Position numbers and translations under genes: made by a program. This document shows positions 45,001 to 53,535 of a stretch of DNA of 64,000 nt, in pieces (position 1 is the first letter of the stretch; each line of letters begins with the position of its first letter). A model generated the notes under the pieces. It worked only from the letters and a program-made list of their open reading frames with translations, was not told where the DNA came from and made no database searches. Source of the stretch: Asticcacaulis sp. SL142 (GTDB lineage: Bacteria > Pseudomonadota > Alphaproteobacteria > Caulobacterales > Caulobacteraceae); assembly GCF_026625745.1 (NCBI RefSeq), contig NZ_CP113061.1:3186001-3250000 (forward strand), in the 5' to 3' direction.

Positions 45001-46239
45001 AGTGTGCGTGATGACGACGGTCAGGTGCGCATCTGGTACGGCACCTGTACCGACATTCAGGATTCGGTGATGGCGCGCGAACAGGCCGAAAGTGCGAACC
45101 GTGCCAAGTCGGAATTCCTGGCCAATATGTCCCACGAAATCCGCACGCCTTTGAACGCGATTGTGGGGCTTACCAACATCATGCTGCATTACCGCACTCA
45201 GCCCGAAAAGCATGAGAAATACCTGCTGACCATGAAAGACAGCGCCGAAGCGCTGATGGATCTGATCAATGATGTGCTCGATTTTGCCAAGCTGGAGGCC
45301 GATAAGGTCGAGCTGGACTACGGCCCGTGCGATCTAAAACAGGTGCTGGAAGACAGCTTAAGCATCATCTCGGTCAAGGCGCAGGAAAAGGGACTTGAGC
45401 AGGGGCTCGACTATGCCTTCGACCCGGATATGCGCTTTTATGCCGATGGCCTGCGTATCCGTCAGGTGGTGACCAACCTGTTGTCCAATGCCGTCAAGTT
45501 CACCGCGCAGGGCGAAATTCGCATCAGCGCCGGAGGCACCGTGCGGCCTGACGGCTTGGTCAATGTCCGCATTGGTGTGAAAGATACCGGCGTAGGTATT
45601 CCGCGCGATAAGGCCGAGCATATCTTCGATAAGTTCACTCAGGCCGATTCGTCGATCACCCGTAAGTTCGGCGGTACGGGGCTGGGTCTGGCCATCAGCC
45701 GTAAACTGTGTGAGGCGATGGACGGGCGCATCTGGGTCATCAGTGACACCGATCAGGGCGCGGAGTTTATTGTGGAGATTCCGCTTAAAGCCCTGGCCGG
45801 AACCACGGCAGTTCTCACGCCTCCAGAGATTGCCGATGACGTGCCTGACGGCGGGCAGGCGCGGATTTTGCTGGTCGAAGACTATGCGCCCAATACGCTG
45901 GTGGCGACGACCCTGCTGGAGACGCTCGGTTATCGCTACGACACGGCGCTCAATGGTGAAGAAGCCGTGCGCAAATGGCAGGACGGGCGTTACGATGTTA
46001 TCCTCATGGACGTTCAGATGCCTGATATCGACGGGTTTGAAGCCACGCGCCGCATCCGGTTGCGTCAGGCCGAGGACCGTCGTGAGCACACCCCGATCAT
46101 CGCCATGACCGCCCATGCTCTGCACGGTGATAAGGAAAAATGCCTGGAAGCCGGGATGGATGATTACATCTCAAAGCCGTTCAATCCGCAGGAATTGAAA
46201 GCCAAGCTGTCAAAGCTGCTTAATGTGGCGAGTGTTTAA
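42016..46239 (+). CDS. Double-kinase hybrid sensor histidine kinase
   Basis: A 1407-residue soluble sensor. In order: a PAS-like domain (WGPELTYFYNDAYKSIIG); a GAF-like domain (about 190-345); a first kinase core with His376 (SNISHEFRTPLTLLLGP) and its ATPase; a receiver with Asp703 (LVLTDVMMPR); two PAS domains (about 770-890 and 895-1020); a second kinase core with His1040 (NMSHEIRTPLNAIVG) and its ATPase (GGTGLGLAIS); and a final receiver with Asp1332 (VILMDVQMPD). No transmembrane helix is seen. Two full kinase-receiver modules in one chain is unusual. An internal ATG at 42082 is a possible alternative start. Confidence 0.93.
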   Translation: MNMGAIGYGAGRRQFATNTDKTMDQGRHDGKVSLSAAPDFLKGEGELARLMRTHDWDKTPVGPPELWPRSLKTAIRIMLTSRQPIWVGWGPELTYFYNDAYKSIIGGKHPWALGKPVSEVWREIKGDIEPLLAKAMTGDEGIYVEDQLLIMERNGYPEETYYTFSYSPIPDDDGGVGGIICANTDDTQRVIGERQLALLRDLAAKTANCRTAEDVFAQADKALCSNAHDMPFSLFYCLTGDAPKLKMACGVDHEHAAADPHNWPIEQMRRTGAAVLVDDLSAQFADLPNGAWDEAPTRAVLLPVTLSGEALAGVLVVGLSPYRLYDEAYQSFLQLVTGQIGASISSATAFEAETRRAEALAELDRAKTAFFSNISHEFRTPLTLLLGPIEDALADHQTIPDNRIRLDVAHRNALRLLKLVNTLLDFARIEAGRAEAAFVPTDLGAFTADLASTFRSAMDKADLTFRIACETLPEPAYIDRDMWEKVVLNLISNAFKYTLKGEVTVSLRHTDHQAELTVADTGVGICPQELPNVFKRFHRVAGTGGRTYEGSGIGLSLVQELVALHGGRVEVDSELGVGSAFRVILPLGRDHLPQAQVRDDRGGRSVAAIGAEAYVEEALRWLPGDVPALSPPSHGASTLLPTEAADHDHATAGARIVLADDNADMRDYVQRLLSAHYEVEAVADGEAAWAAILRKAPDLVLTDVMMPRLDGFGLLARLRTFEATHKIPVVMLSARAGEEARVEGLEAGVDEYLTKPFSARELLARVRSQLQMAALRQEGEARVTRVLESLDDGVQVLGADWRFTYMNAAAREALSAQGIDPDARIGQHYWDDVFPDARGTELERNLRKVMTGRVSVSFENFYAPWQKWFAVRAFPVEEGGISIYFQEITERKHAEAALRESEERWRGLTEAMPQLVWATSANGGVAYMNRHWQSYTGVPLERLMGQGWVEVLHPDDRDRTVQHWADAVAGRAAYDIEYRLRRFDGAYRWFKTRGVSVRDDDGQVRIWYGTCTDIQDSVMAREQAESANRAKSEFLANMSHEIRTPLNAIVGLTNIMLHYRTQPEKHEKYLLTMKDSAEALMDLINDVLDFAKLEADKVELDYGPCDLKQVLEDSLSIISVKAQEKGLEQGLDYAFDPDMRFYADGLRIRQVVTNLLSNAVKFTAQGEIRISAGGTVRPDGLVNVRIGVKDTGVGIPRDKAEHIFDKFTQADSSITRKFGGTGLGLAISRKLCEAMDGRIWVISDTDQGAEFIVEIPLKALAGTTAVLTPPEIADDVPDGGQARILLVEDYAPNTLVATTLLETLGYRYDTALNGEEAVRKWQDGRYDVILMDVQMPDIDGFEATRRIRLRQAEDRREHTPIIAMTAHALHGDKEKCLEAGMDDYISKPFNPQELKAKLSKLLNVASV

Positions 46240-46406
46240 CCAAAATACATGACGGCATAGGCCGCACCAATAATGCCGGCGATCATTAGCGCAATGATCA
46301 GGGGCGCGCCCAGCTTAGGGGATTGCTGGCCGATATAGTCATCCTGATACTCGCGCGGGCAGTTTTGGGGGGCGTTATGGGTGGACGGCGGTGTTTGATC
46401 GGACAT
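46236..46406 (-). CDS. Small single-pass membrane protein
   Basis: A 56-residue protein, MSDQTPPSTHNAPQ at the start, then a polar stretch and one C-terminal transmembrane helix (PLIIALMIAGIIGAAYAVMYF). It ends on the stop region of the hybrid kinase, with overlap of four bases on opposite strands. The layout (polar N-terminus, single helix) resembles the small protein at 56.4 kb. Function unknown. Confidence 0.6.
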   Translation of the reverse strand: MSDQTPPSTHNAPQNCPREYQDDYIGQQSPKLGAPLIIALMIAGIIGAAYAVMYFG

Positions 46407-46522
46407 GAGCGCTTACCAACTGCTGTTTGAAACCGGCCCACCCTCATATTACCGAGACTGGCGGTGACCTGATAAACGGGCAATGTGGTTTGGTGCCCTT
46501 GATAATAAAGAGGCTTTATTTA

Positions 46523-46744
46523 TCAGGCGGTTTTCAAAAGCTGGCAGCCTGTGGAATAGACCATAAGGATTTTGGGCACCCGCGTTCTGGGCAGAGCGGC
46601 GCGCCCGCTGGCATCGTAGAGAAAGCCTGAAATCTCAAAATGCGTCGGATTGTTCGGGCATTGAACCGCGGTCAGCGGGCCGCGTAGGCCCTGCGCTTCG
46701 ACCAAAGCGCCGTCATAAAGCCGGATACGCAAATTCACCATCAA
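46523..46744 (-). CDS. Small hypothetical protein
   Basis: A 73-residue frame (start at 46744 or 46741) with a protein-like pattern: LRIRLYDGALVEAQGLRGPL, AVQCPNNPTHFEISGFLYDASGR, and a C-terminal strand KILMVYSTGC. It is divergent from the FAN1-like gene with a 54-base gap. I do not recognise it; it may be a small beta-rich protein or a chance frame. Confidence 0.5.
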   Translation of the reverse strand: MMVNLRIRLYDGALVEAQGLRGPLTAVQCPNNPTHFEISGFLYDASGRAALPRTRVPKILMVYSTGCQLLKTA

Positions 46745-46798
46745 ACATCCACATTTGCATTATGTATGTAGAACATATATAGAACGGTTATCCCGATC

Positions 46799-48913
46799 AT
46801 GAGACCTGTGCAAGCCCTTTTACCGCCGACCTACTACCACACCCATTTCCGGGAGATGATGGCGTTTGTCACCGGTTTATACGGCGACGGGCTGGGCTTG
46901 GATGAGCGCGAATTTATGGCGCGCTTTGAGCAACTGGGTGAACCGGCGCAATGTCTTTATATCCGGATGGTCAATCGCAAGACGGCGATTTTCCGGATGC
47001 GTGACCTCAACTATCCGGAAATCGGTGATATCGCCGCCGCTATGGATCAACTCACCCGCCACGGCTTTGTGCGCGGGCTGGAATGTGGCGATTACCGCGC
47101 CTGCCTTGAAGGGATGACCAAGCCTGATCTGGTGCGGGTGGCCAAGGCGGCGGGCCTGCCCGATATGCGCACCACCTGGTCGAAGGGCGATATGGTCGCC
47201 TATGTCCATGATCTTTTGAGTTATGACGATTTTATTGATGCGGCGGATATAGGCACCGGTTTTGTGCCGCACTTTCGCGAGCGGGTCGGGTTTTTGCTCT
47301 ATCTCTATTTTGGCAAGCTTAATGACAATCTGATCGATTTTACCCTGCGCGATCTGGGCATTTTGTCGGTTAAGGCGCGCGAGACGCATGCCGCACGGTT
47401 CGATAGTGTTGACGATGCGCGGGCCGGTTATTTCTACCGTCAGCGCTTAAGCGAGCTCAAGGCTAAGGTCATCGATCCGCATCCTTTGGCGGCGCAGATC
47501 GAGGCGTTTCCGGCGGCCCTGAGCGATCACAGTCAGGGTTTGCGCGATCTCCTCCTGCACCGGCTGGGGCAGGGGTTTGAGGCGCGCAAAGATTATGGTC
47601 GGGCGCTTGACTTCTATGGCCGATCACAAGCGTTCGACAGTCAGGAACGGCGCATCCGGCTGCTGTATGCGCAAGGGGCTGTCGATGAGGTCAAGGCGCT
47701 GCTGGATGATATCATGGCCAATCCGGCCCATGACGAAGCCTATATCTTTGCCGACGATTTTTATAGCCGCAAATTTGGCGGGCGACGCACGGGTGTCCTG
47801 ACCGAATTGCTGCGCTCAGCCCGGACAGTGGTGGTCGATGATCTATATCGTGGTTACCCGGAGGCGGGGGCGATACAGGCGCTGAGCGCCGAAGGTTGGC
47901 GCGGCTATCATGTCGAAAATGGCCTGTGGCCAGCGCTGTTCTGGCGGGTGTTTCATGACGAACTGAGCACCGCACCGGTGTGCAATGATTTTGATCCGGT
48001 GCCGAAATGCCTGCGCGACGGTCGGTTTCATATCGACTATGCCGATGCCGTGGCGACAAAGATTGCGGCGATCAGAAACGGAAACATCGCCGCGATTTTG
48101 AAACCGTCTGCCGTGCCAGATGAGGCGGCGGACACGCTTCGGGATGAGGTGATTGAGGCTTTTGTGGCCGCCGCCAATCCGTGCGCCATAGCCACGGTGC
48201 TTGAGGCCTTCGCGCACAACTATTACGGCTTGCGCGATGGCTTTCCTGATCTGGTGCTGATGCGTGAGTGCGACGTGCTCTTTGTCGAGGTCAAGGCCGA
48301 GGGTGATCAGATCCGGCGCAACCAGTTGGCGCGTCTGAATCTTTTGAAATCAGCCGGTTTTGATGTTGAAATTGTGCGCCTTAGCTACCGTGTTGATCCG
48401 CAGCAAACCTATGTGGTGGTCGATGTCGAAACGACCGGCGGGCGTAGCATTTATGACCGGGTGACCGAGATCGGCGCGGTCAAGGTGCGCGGTGGTGAGG
48501 TGATTGATGTCTGGCAAAGCCTGATCAATCCTAAGCGGCCGATACCCGCCTTTATCACTGAACTGACCGGCATTACCCATGACATGGTGCGTGACGCGCC
48601 GACCTTTGATCAGGTGGCCGATGCATTTGCGGCGTTTATGGAGGGGGCAATCTTTGTCGCCCACAATGTCAATTTCGACTACGGCTTTATCTCCGCGGAA
48701 TACCGGCGCCTCGGTCGCGGATTCAAATACCCAAAGCTGTGTACCGTTGCGTCGATGCGCAAGCATTATCCCGGCCTGTCAGCCTATGGTCTGGCACCCC
48801 TTTCGCGGGAATTTGGCATTGAGTTGATCGGCCATCACCGGGCACTGAACGATGCCCATGCGGCAGCGGGTCTGCTGGCGCTGGTCAATGAACAAAGGGC
48901 CCTTAAGGGATAA
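46799..48913 (+). CDS. FAN1-like VRR-NUC nuclease fused to DEDDh exonuclease
   Basis: A 704-residue protein. Residues 1-530 resemble bacterial FAN1: an N-terminal winged-helix-like region (YYHTHFREMMAFV, LYIRMVNRKTAIFRMRDLNYPEI), a helical repeat region, and the VRR-NUC nuclease with Asp484 (DGFPDLVLM), Glu497 and Lys499 (FVEVKAEGDQIRRNQ). Residues 535-704 form a DnaQ-type 3'-5' exonuclease: ExoI Asp542 and Glu544 (VDVETTG), ExoII Asp627 (AHNVNFDYGF), and ExoIII His680 and Asp685 (HRALNDAH). FAN1 processes interstrand crosslinks and flaps; the extra exonuclease could trim the products. The fusion is seen directly; the joint role is inferred. Confidence 0.88.
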   Translation: MRPVQALLPPTYYHTHFREMMAFVTGLYGDGLGLDEREFMARFEQLGEPAQCLYIRMVNRKTAIFRMRDLNYPEIGDIAAAMDQLTRHGFVRGLECGDYRACLEGMTKPDLVRVAKAAGLPDMRTTWSKGDMVAYVHDLLSYDDFIDAADIGTGFVPHFRERVGFLLYLYFGKLNDNLIDFTLRDLGILSVKARETHAARFDSVDDARAGYFYRQRLSELKAKVIDPHPLAAQIEAFPAALSDHSQGLRDLLLHRLGQGFEARKDYGRALDFYGRSQAFDSQERRIRLLYAQGAVDEVKALLDDIMANPAHDEAYIFADDFYSRKFGGRRTGVLTELLRSARTVVVDDLYRGYPEAGAIQALSAEGWRGYHVENGLWPALFWRVFHDELSTAPVCNDFDPVPKCLRDGRFHIDYADAVATKIAAIRNGNIAAILKPSAVPDEAADTLRDEVIEAFVAAANPCAIATVLEAFAHNYYGLRDGFPDLVLMRECDVLFVEVKAEGDQIRRNQLARLNLLKSAGFDVEIVRLSYRVDPQQTYVVVDVETTGGRSIYDRVTEIGAVKVRGGEVIDVWQSLINPKRPIPAFITELTGITHDMVRDAPTFDQVADAFAAFMEGAIFVAHNVNFDYGFISAEYRRLGRGFKYPKLCTVASMRKHYPGLSAYGLAPLSREFGIELIGHHRALNDAHAAAGLLALVNEQRALKG

Positions 48914-51602
48914 ATTTCGCCACGATCTGCTCGAAATCATCAAGGCTGAACGGTTTGGCGATATAGCCGTCCATGCCCATGTCATAGCACTTTTGCGCGG
49001 CATCCCCCAGCGCATGGGCCGTCATGCCAATGATGCGCGTCCCTTGCCCGGATGTTTTCACCTTCACGCTCTCGGCTTCGATCTGGCGGATGGCCTGAGT
49101 GGCGCCATAGCCATCCAGCCGGGGCAAGTTGATATCCATCAGGATCAGATCGTAGCGGCTGCGTTTAAAGGCGGAGATGGCCGCTTCGCCGTCCTTGGCG
49201 ATGTCGATGTCATAGCCCAGATTTTCGAGCAGGGTACGTGCCACCAGCACATTGGCCTCATAGTCCTCAACCAGCAGGATATTCCTGCGGCTCGGCATAA
49301 CGATGGGGGCCTTCGGCGGTCGCACGGTCGGCGGGCTGATCTTGGGGGGATGGGCCGTAGCGGTATGGCTGATCAGCGGCAAACGCACGGTAAAGGTTGA
49401 GCCCAGACCCGCCGTGCTGTCGACCTCAATGGTGCCCTGCATCAGTTCGATCAGTTTCTTGGTGATGGTCAGGCCAAGGCCGGTGCCGCCAAACCGGCGG
49501 GTGATGGTCTCATCGGCCTGAGCATAGGGGTTGAAGATGCGCGCCACCTGATCTTCGGACATACCAATGCCGGTATCGACGACGCTCACCTGTAACCATT
49601 CGCCTGTTTCATCGCGGCTGGTCTCAACCGAAATGTTGATCTGGCCGGCATCGGTATATTTGACGGCATTGCCGATCAGGTTGGTCAGAACTTGCCGTAG
49701 GCGCACCGGATCGCTCAGGAAATAGTCAGGCACATCATCGGCAATGTGTGCCCTTAAGGCGACGTGCTTTTCAAGTGCGCGCGGCGTCAGCATGGTCACA
49801 ACGTCGTTCAGTTCGCGGCGCAGGTCGGTGGCGCGCGTCTCCAGCGTCAGTTCATTGGCCTCAATCTTGGACAGGTCGAGCGAATTGTTGATGATGCTCA
49901 ATAAGGCGTCGGAACTGATGCCGAGCGTCGAGACCAGTTGCTTTTGCTTGTCGTTCAGGCTCTGGCGCTCAAGGATGGCGGCGATGCCGATGATGGCATT
50001 GAGCGGGGTTCTCAGTTCATGGCTCATATGGGCCAGAAACTCGGACTTGGCCGCATTGGCCCGGTCGGCATTGAGCCGGGCATTTTGCGCCAGTATGCCG
50101 ATGATGGCGTGGGCCATTTCGATGTCGTCCAAAGACCAGTCGATGGCGTTGTTGCGCACCTCTTCCTTCCACGTCTCGAACGAACTGCGCGGCAAAAGGC
50201 GGTGACCGGCGCGGGTTTCATGGACGGTCTTTTCCGGCTTTCCGGCCCAGGTGACTTTTTCGATCTGAGGGTCGCGCCGCCAGATGATGTATTCACCGCG
50301 CCCCATGGTGATCGGGGCAGCCATCACACCGCCCCTCCACTCGTGCAGGGCATTGCCATCGGAAAAGAAACTATCGATAGCGCGGGTCTTGAAGATCGAC
50401 GCAGGGCTGTGGCTGTCCAGCCAGTTCACCAGTTGCGCGGTGGCGGCTTTGGGCGGCATATTGCCATAGCTGTCGCAGCGGTCGCGCCGCCAGATGGTCA
50501 GGCCGTCGGCGCTCAGTGCGTCCATGATATCCAGATGCTGGCGGCCGATCAGCTCAGACAGCTCATGATTGCCGAGCAGAGCCGTTGAAATACGCTCAAG
50601 GATCGTCTTGCGCCGTTCGCGGGCCGCCAGATCAGCGACTTCGGTCATGGACGACAGGTGAGCCGAAAAGATGTGGCCCATGATTTCCGACACCAGCCGC
50701 ACCGTGTAGGGCACATGATGCGGCGAATTGTGGTGGCAGGCAATCAGGCCCCAGAACCGGCCGTTCTGAAAGATCGAAATCGACATAGACGCCTTAACGC
50801 CCATATTGGCCAGATACTGCACATGGATGGGCGATACGCTGCGTAACATGCACATCGACATGTCGAGCGATTCCCCCGTCTGCGGATTGAGTGGCGGTGT
50901 CAGCGGCACCGGGGCATAAGAAATATCCGAGATCTGACGGATAAAGCTTTTCATATAAAGCCTGCGGGCCTGCGGCGGAATGTCGGAGGCCGGAAAGCGC
51001 AGGCCGAGATAGCTGGGCATAAACTCAGCGCGCGCCTCTGAGACCACCTGACCGTTCCAGGCGTCATCGAACTGATACAGCTTGACGCGGTCAAAGCCGG
51101 TGATGCGGCGTACGCAGCCGGTGACATAATCAAACAACTCGGCCAGCGTGCGCGGGGCGCGGATACCGATCGAAAACTGGCGCATTTCATCGTGGAAAGC
51201 GCGGTCGGCCAGGGCGGTCTCTGTCTGCCGAAACTCCAGCTCAACGATCAGATTGGGGCCGCTATAGTGGGATATGGCATCAAAGTCGCGGTCATTAAGC
51301 GTAACAATGCCTGAGCGCATGGGCTGCAAATCGCCGTCGCGCGCGACCTCCATCAGGTAGTCGACCTTAGCCGTTCCCAAAACCTCATCAAGCGACGTCC
51401 CCAGTAAGGCTTTGGCCTCAATGCCCAGAACCTTGCCCGTATTTTCGCTGACCTGAACAATGGTGCGATTGTGCGGGTTGACGGCGAACAACAGGCCGTA
51501 GGGCTGAATGGAGCCGGGGATATGGATCGGTTCGTGCTCACATGATTGCAGCGCCGCATCCAGTTCCGCATCAGTCAGTTCGTCCCGTTGCGTGAACGGC
51601 AT
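48903..51602 (-). CDS. Bacteriophytochrome hybrid histidine kinase
   Basis: An 899-residue red-light sensor. The N-terminal PAS has the bilin-attachment Cys21 in SCEHEPIHIPGSIQPYG. The GAF has PASDIPPQARRLY and SPIHVQYLANMGVKASMSI. The PHY tongue has IIWRRDPQIEKVTW and the PRxSF-type motif LPRSSFETW. The kinase core follows with His528 ([15 protein letters not shown]) and ATPase G boxes (DTGIGMSED, GGTGLGLTITKKL), then a C-terminal receiver (LILMDINLPR). It should autophosphorylate in a red/far-red dependent way. No heme oxygenase lies beside it. It overlaps the end of the FAN1-like gene by 11 bases on the other strand. Confidence 0.95.
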   Translation of the reverse strand: MPFTQRDELTDAELDAALQSCEHEPIHIPGSIQPYGLLFAVNPHNRTIVQVSENTGKVLGIEAKALLGTSLDEVLGTAKVDYLMEVARDGDLQPMRSGIVTLNDRDFDAISHYSGPNLIVELEFRQTETALADRAFHDEMRQFSIGIRAPRTLAELFDYVTGCVRRITGFDRVKLYQFDDAWNGQVVSEARAEFMPSYLGLRFPASDIPPQARRLYMKSFIRQISDISYAPVPLTPPLNPQTGESLDMSMCMLRSVSPIHVQYLANMGVKASMSISIFQNGRFWGLIACHHNSPHHVPYTVRLVSEIMGHIFSAHLSSMTEVADLAARERRKTILERISTALLGNHELSELIGRQHLDIMDALSADGLTIWRRDRCDSYGNMPPKAATAQLVNWLDSHSPASIFKTRAIDSFFSDGNALHEWRGGVMAAPITMGRGEYIIWRRDPQIEKVTWAGKPEKTVHETRAGHRLLPRSSFETWKEEVRNNAIDWSLDDIEMAHAIIGILAQNARLNADRANAAKSEFLAHMSHELRTPLNAIIGIAAILERQSLNDKQKQLVSTLGISSDALLSIINNSLDLSKIEANELTLETRATDLRRELNDVVTMLTPRALEKHVALRAHIADDVPDYFLSDPVRLRQVLTNLIGNAVKYTDAGQINISVETSRDETGEWLQVSVVDTGIGMSEDQVARIFNPYAQADETITRRFGGTGLGLTITKKLIELMQGTIEVDSTAGLGSTFTVRLPLISHTATAHPPKISPPTVRPPKAPIVMPSRRNILLVEDYEANVLVARTLLENLGYDIDIAKDGEAAISAFKRSRYDLILMDINLPRLDGYGATQAIRQIEAESVKVKTSGQGTRIIGMTAHALGDAAQKCYDMGMDGYIAKPFSLDDFEQIVAKFIP

Positions 51603-51797
51603 TTACGGCGTCTCCGGATGGGGTGGTGAAGGATCATAAAGGCGCAGGCAGGTAGGTATATGCTGCGCAAAATCAGCAACCGATACGGTTCGGATATGAC
51701 TTCATAATCGAAAATTTGCAGCCCGATAATACATGGTTTTGGGGTGTTGTATGCGCACAAGTGCACACAGAGCCTTAAGCGGTATAGATGGGGAACT

Positions 51798-52556
51798 ATG
51801 ATCAGGCGATCACCGACAGAGAACGGCATCAATGAAGACACGCACGTCAGCAACCTGTTGAACGCCCTGCGTCCTGCCGATCTGGCGCTGCTGGAGCCAC
51901 ATCTGGAACGGGTCTATGTCGATGCGGGGACTGTGCTGGTCGAAGCGGGCGATACCGTCAAATATGCCTGGTTTCCGTGCGGGCCTACGCTGGTGTCATT
52001 TCTGGTGCTGCTTGAGGATGCGCGCGGGGTGGAAACGGCGCTGATTGGCCGCGAAGGGGCGGTCGGCGGTATCGTCAGTCAGGGGCGTCTGCCCGCCTAT
52101 GCGCGGGCGGTGGTGCAGTTTCCCGGCCCCATGTTGCGCATCGATGCCGGTTTGCTGGAGGCAGCTAAGTTAGAGTCGGTTAAGCTCAGGCATTTCTTTG
52201 CACGCTATGCCGATTGCCTGCTGGCGCAGGTGTTTCAAGGCGTGGCCTGCAACGCCACCCATTCCATCGAACAGCGTACCGCCAAATGGCTGTGCGCCGC
52301 CATTGACCGGACGGGTGATCACGTCCTGCCGTTGACGCAGGAGCAACTGGCCGGGATGTTGGGCGTTGGCCGCAGTTATGTCGGAAGGGTCGTCGCCACA
52401 ATGAAACGGCGCGGCACCCTCAGGACATTACGCGGGCGTTTGATGATCAATGAGTTTGATGACCTTAAGGCTCTGGCCTGCGGCTGCAACGGTCTGGTGC
52501 GCGCCCATTTCGATGAAGTTCTGGCGGGCGTTTACCCGTCTGAGGGTGAGGGCTAA
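51798..52556 (+). CDS. Crp/Fnr-family regulator
   Basis: A 252-residue protein. An ATG at 51744 is possible, but 51798 has a GGGGA ribosome site and starts nearer the domain. It has a cyclic-nucleotide-binding-like beta domain (YVDAGTVLVEAGDTVKYAWF, PTLVSFLVLL, GREGAVGGIV) and a C-terminal helix-turn-helix (LTQEQLAGMLGVGRSYVGRVVATMKRRGTL). No N-terminal FNR cysteine cluster is seen. It is divergent from the bacteriophytochrome gene. The closing CGCNG near residue 233 is a family feature of unclear role. Confidence 0.88.
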   Translation: MIRRSPTENGINEDTHVSNLLNALRPADLALLEPHLERVYVDAGTVLVEAGDTVKYAWFPCGPTLVSFLVLLEDARGVETALIGREGAVGGIVSQGRLPAYARAVVQFPGPMLRIDAGLLEAAKLESVKLRHFFARYADCLLAQVFQGVACNATHSIEQRTAKWLCAAIDRTGDHVLPLTQEQLAGMLGVGRSYVGRVVATMKRRGTLRTLRGRLMINEFDDLKALACGCNGLVRAHFDEVLAGVYPSEGEG

Positions 52557-53053
52557 AACCGCAGGAACAGGTTCCGGAACCACATCGGGCCGGTTTTGGC
52601 CATCTGGCGCCAGTCTGCGCTGTCTTCGGCGGCAATTTCGGGGGTAAAGCCCCACGGATTGAAGGTCTTGATACGGCTGGCCTTATAGGCGGCGGCATTG
52701 CGGGTCACCAGAACCAGCCCGTGCACGGATGCCGTCGCGGCCATCAGCGCATCACGGCTGTCGCTGATGGCTAAGTGTGCGCGCTTTTTGGCGACCGCCG
52801 CATCAACCGACAGGATATGGCCATCAAAGGCCGTCATCACCTGATGATCCAGCCAGCCGCGCAGGGCCGCACCGGCCAGTTTATCGCGGGTGGTAAGCTG
52901 GGTGACGTGGGTTTCAAGCTCAATCAGGCTGAGCGCCGACATAAACAGGTTCTGGCGCGCCACACTACCGGCCCAGGTGGTCAGGCCCTTATCGGTCTGA
53001 CCGGATTTTGCCTTGCGTAGCTCCAGAATGATGTGGGTATCGAGCAGGTACAT
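52553..53053 (-). CDS. PIN-domain toxin (VapC-like)
   Basis: A 166-residue PIN-domain ribonuclease. Acidic residues typical of the fold are in LLDTHIILEL (Asp5), LSLIELETHV and SDSRDALMAATA, closing with LVLVTRNAAAYKAS. The ATG overlaps the antitoxin stop (TGATG). VapC toxins cut tRNA or rRNA when freed from their antitoxin. A C-terminal extension of about 30 residues after the usual end (WGFTPEIAAEDSADW onward) is longer than many VapC proteins. Confidence 0.9.
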   Translation of the reverse strand: MYLLDTHIILELRKAKSGQTDKGLTTWAGSVARQNLFMSALSLIELETHVTQLTTRDKLAGAALRGWLDHQVMTAFDGHILSVDAAVAKKRAHLAISDSRDALMAATASVHGLVLVTRNAAAYKASRIKTFNPWGFTPEIAAEDSADWRQMAKTGPMWFRNLFLRF

Positions 53054-53310
53054 CAGAACTTAAGGCCGGACGATCCGGCCTTATCCCAGTCAGCGCCCGA
53101 ATCCTCAGCCGTGGTCGGGGTTGCGGCCTCCGGCATGGCCAGCAGATCGACGATGGTTTCGGTCTTACCGGTCATGTGGCGAAAGGCCTCAAAGCTCATC
53201 AGGACGTGAGTCGGCCGCCCGCGGTCGGTAATATAGACCGGCTCAAGTCGGGCTTCGCGCTTGGCGCGGCCGACATCCTGATTGAATTCGCGGCTGGTGA
53301 GGGTGGCCAT
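53053..53310 (-). CDS. Phd/YefM-type antitoxin
   Basis: An 85-residue antitoxin. The N-terminal DNA-binding part reads TLTSREFNQDVGRAKREA, PVYITDRGRPTHVLMSFEAF, the standard Phd/YefM pattern. The C-terminal tail is unstructured and binds the toxin. It is the first gene of the pair, with a palindromic operator upstream. Confidence 0.9.
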   Translation of the reverse strand: MATLTSREFNQDVGRAKREARLEPVYITDRGRPTHVLMSFEAFRHMTGKTETIVDLLAMPEAATPTTAEDSGADWDKAGSSGLKF

Positions 53311-53324
53311 CAGGTGTAAAATCC

Positions 53325-53373
53325 GTAGCTACATAGGTATATTGACGGCGTTGTCATGTAGTAATGTTACTAC
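53325..53373. promoter_or_regulatory. Toxin-antitoxin operator palindromes
   Basis: GTAGCTAC (53325-53332) and GTAGTAATGTTACTAC (53358-53373) lie just upstream of the antitoxin start. Both share GTAG/CTAC ends, and 25 bases separate them. This is a typical place for antitoxin or complex binding and autoregulation. Confidence 0.65.
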
Positions 53374-53535
53374 GTAGTGTTGAATTGGCAACAGAAATTT
53401 GCTCAACGAAAACAAAATGGTATGAAGCGCAAAAAGCGTCAAATTAGGATTTGACCCCGGTGAAAGTTTCAGCCTCATTTACGGGCAGAGCCGCAGAGCT
53501 CGATAAAAAATTATTTAGTAAAGGGAGCCTGGGGC

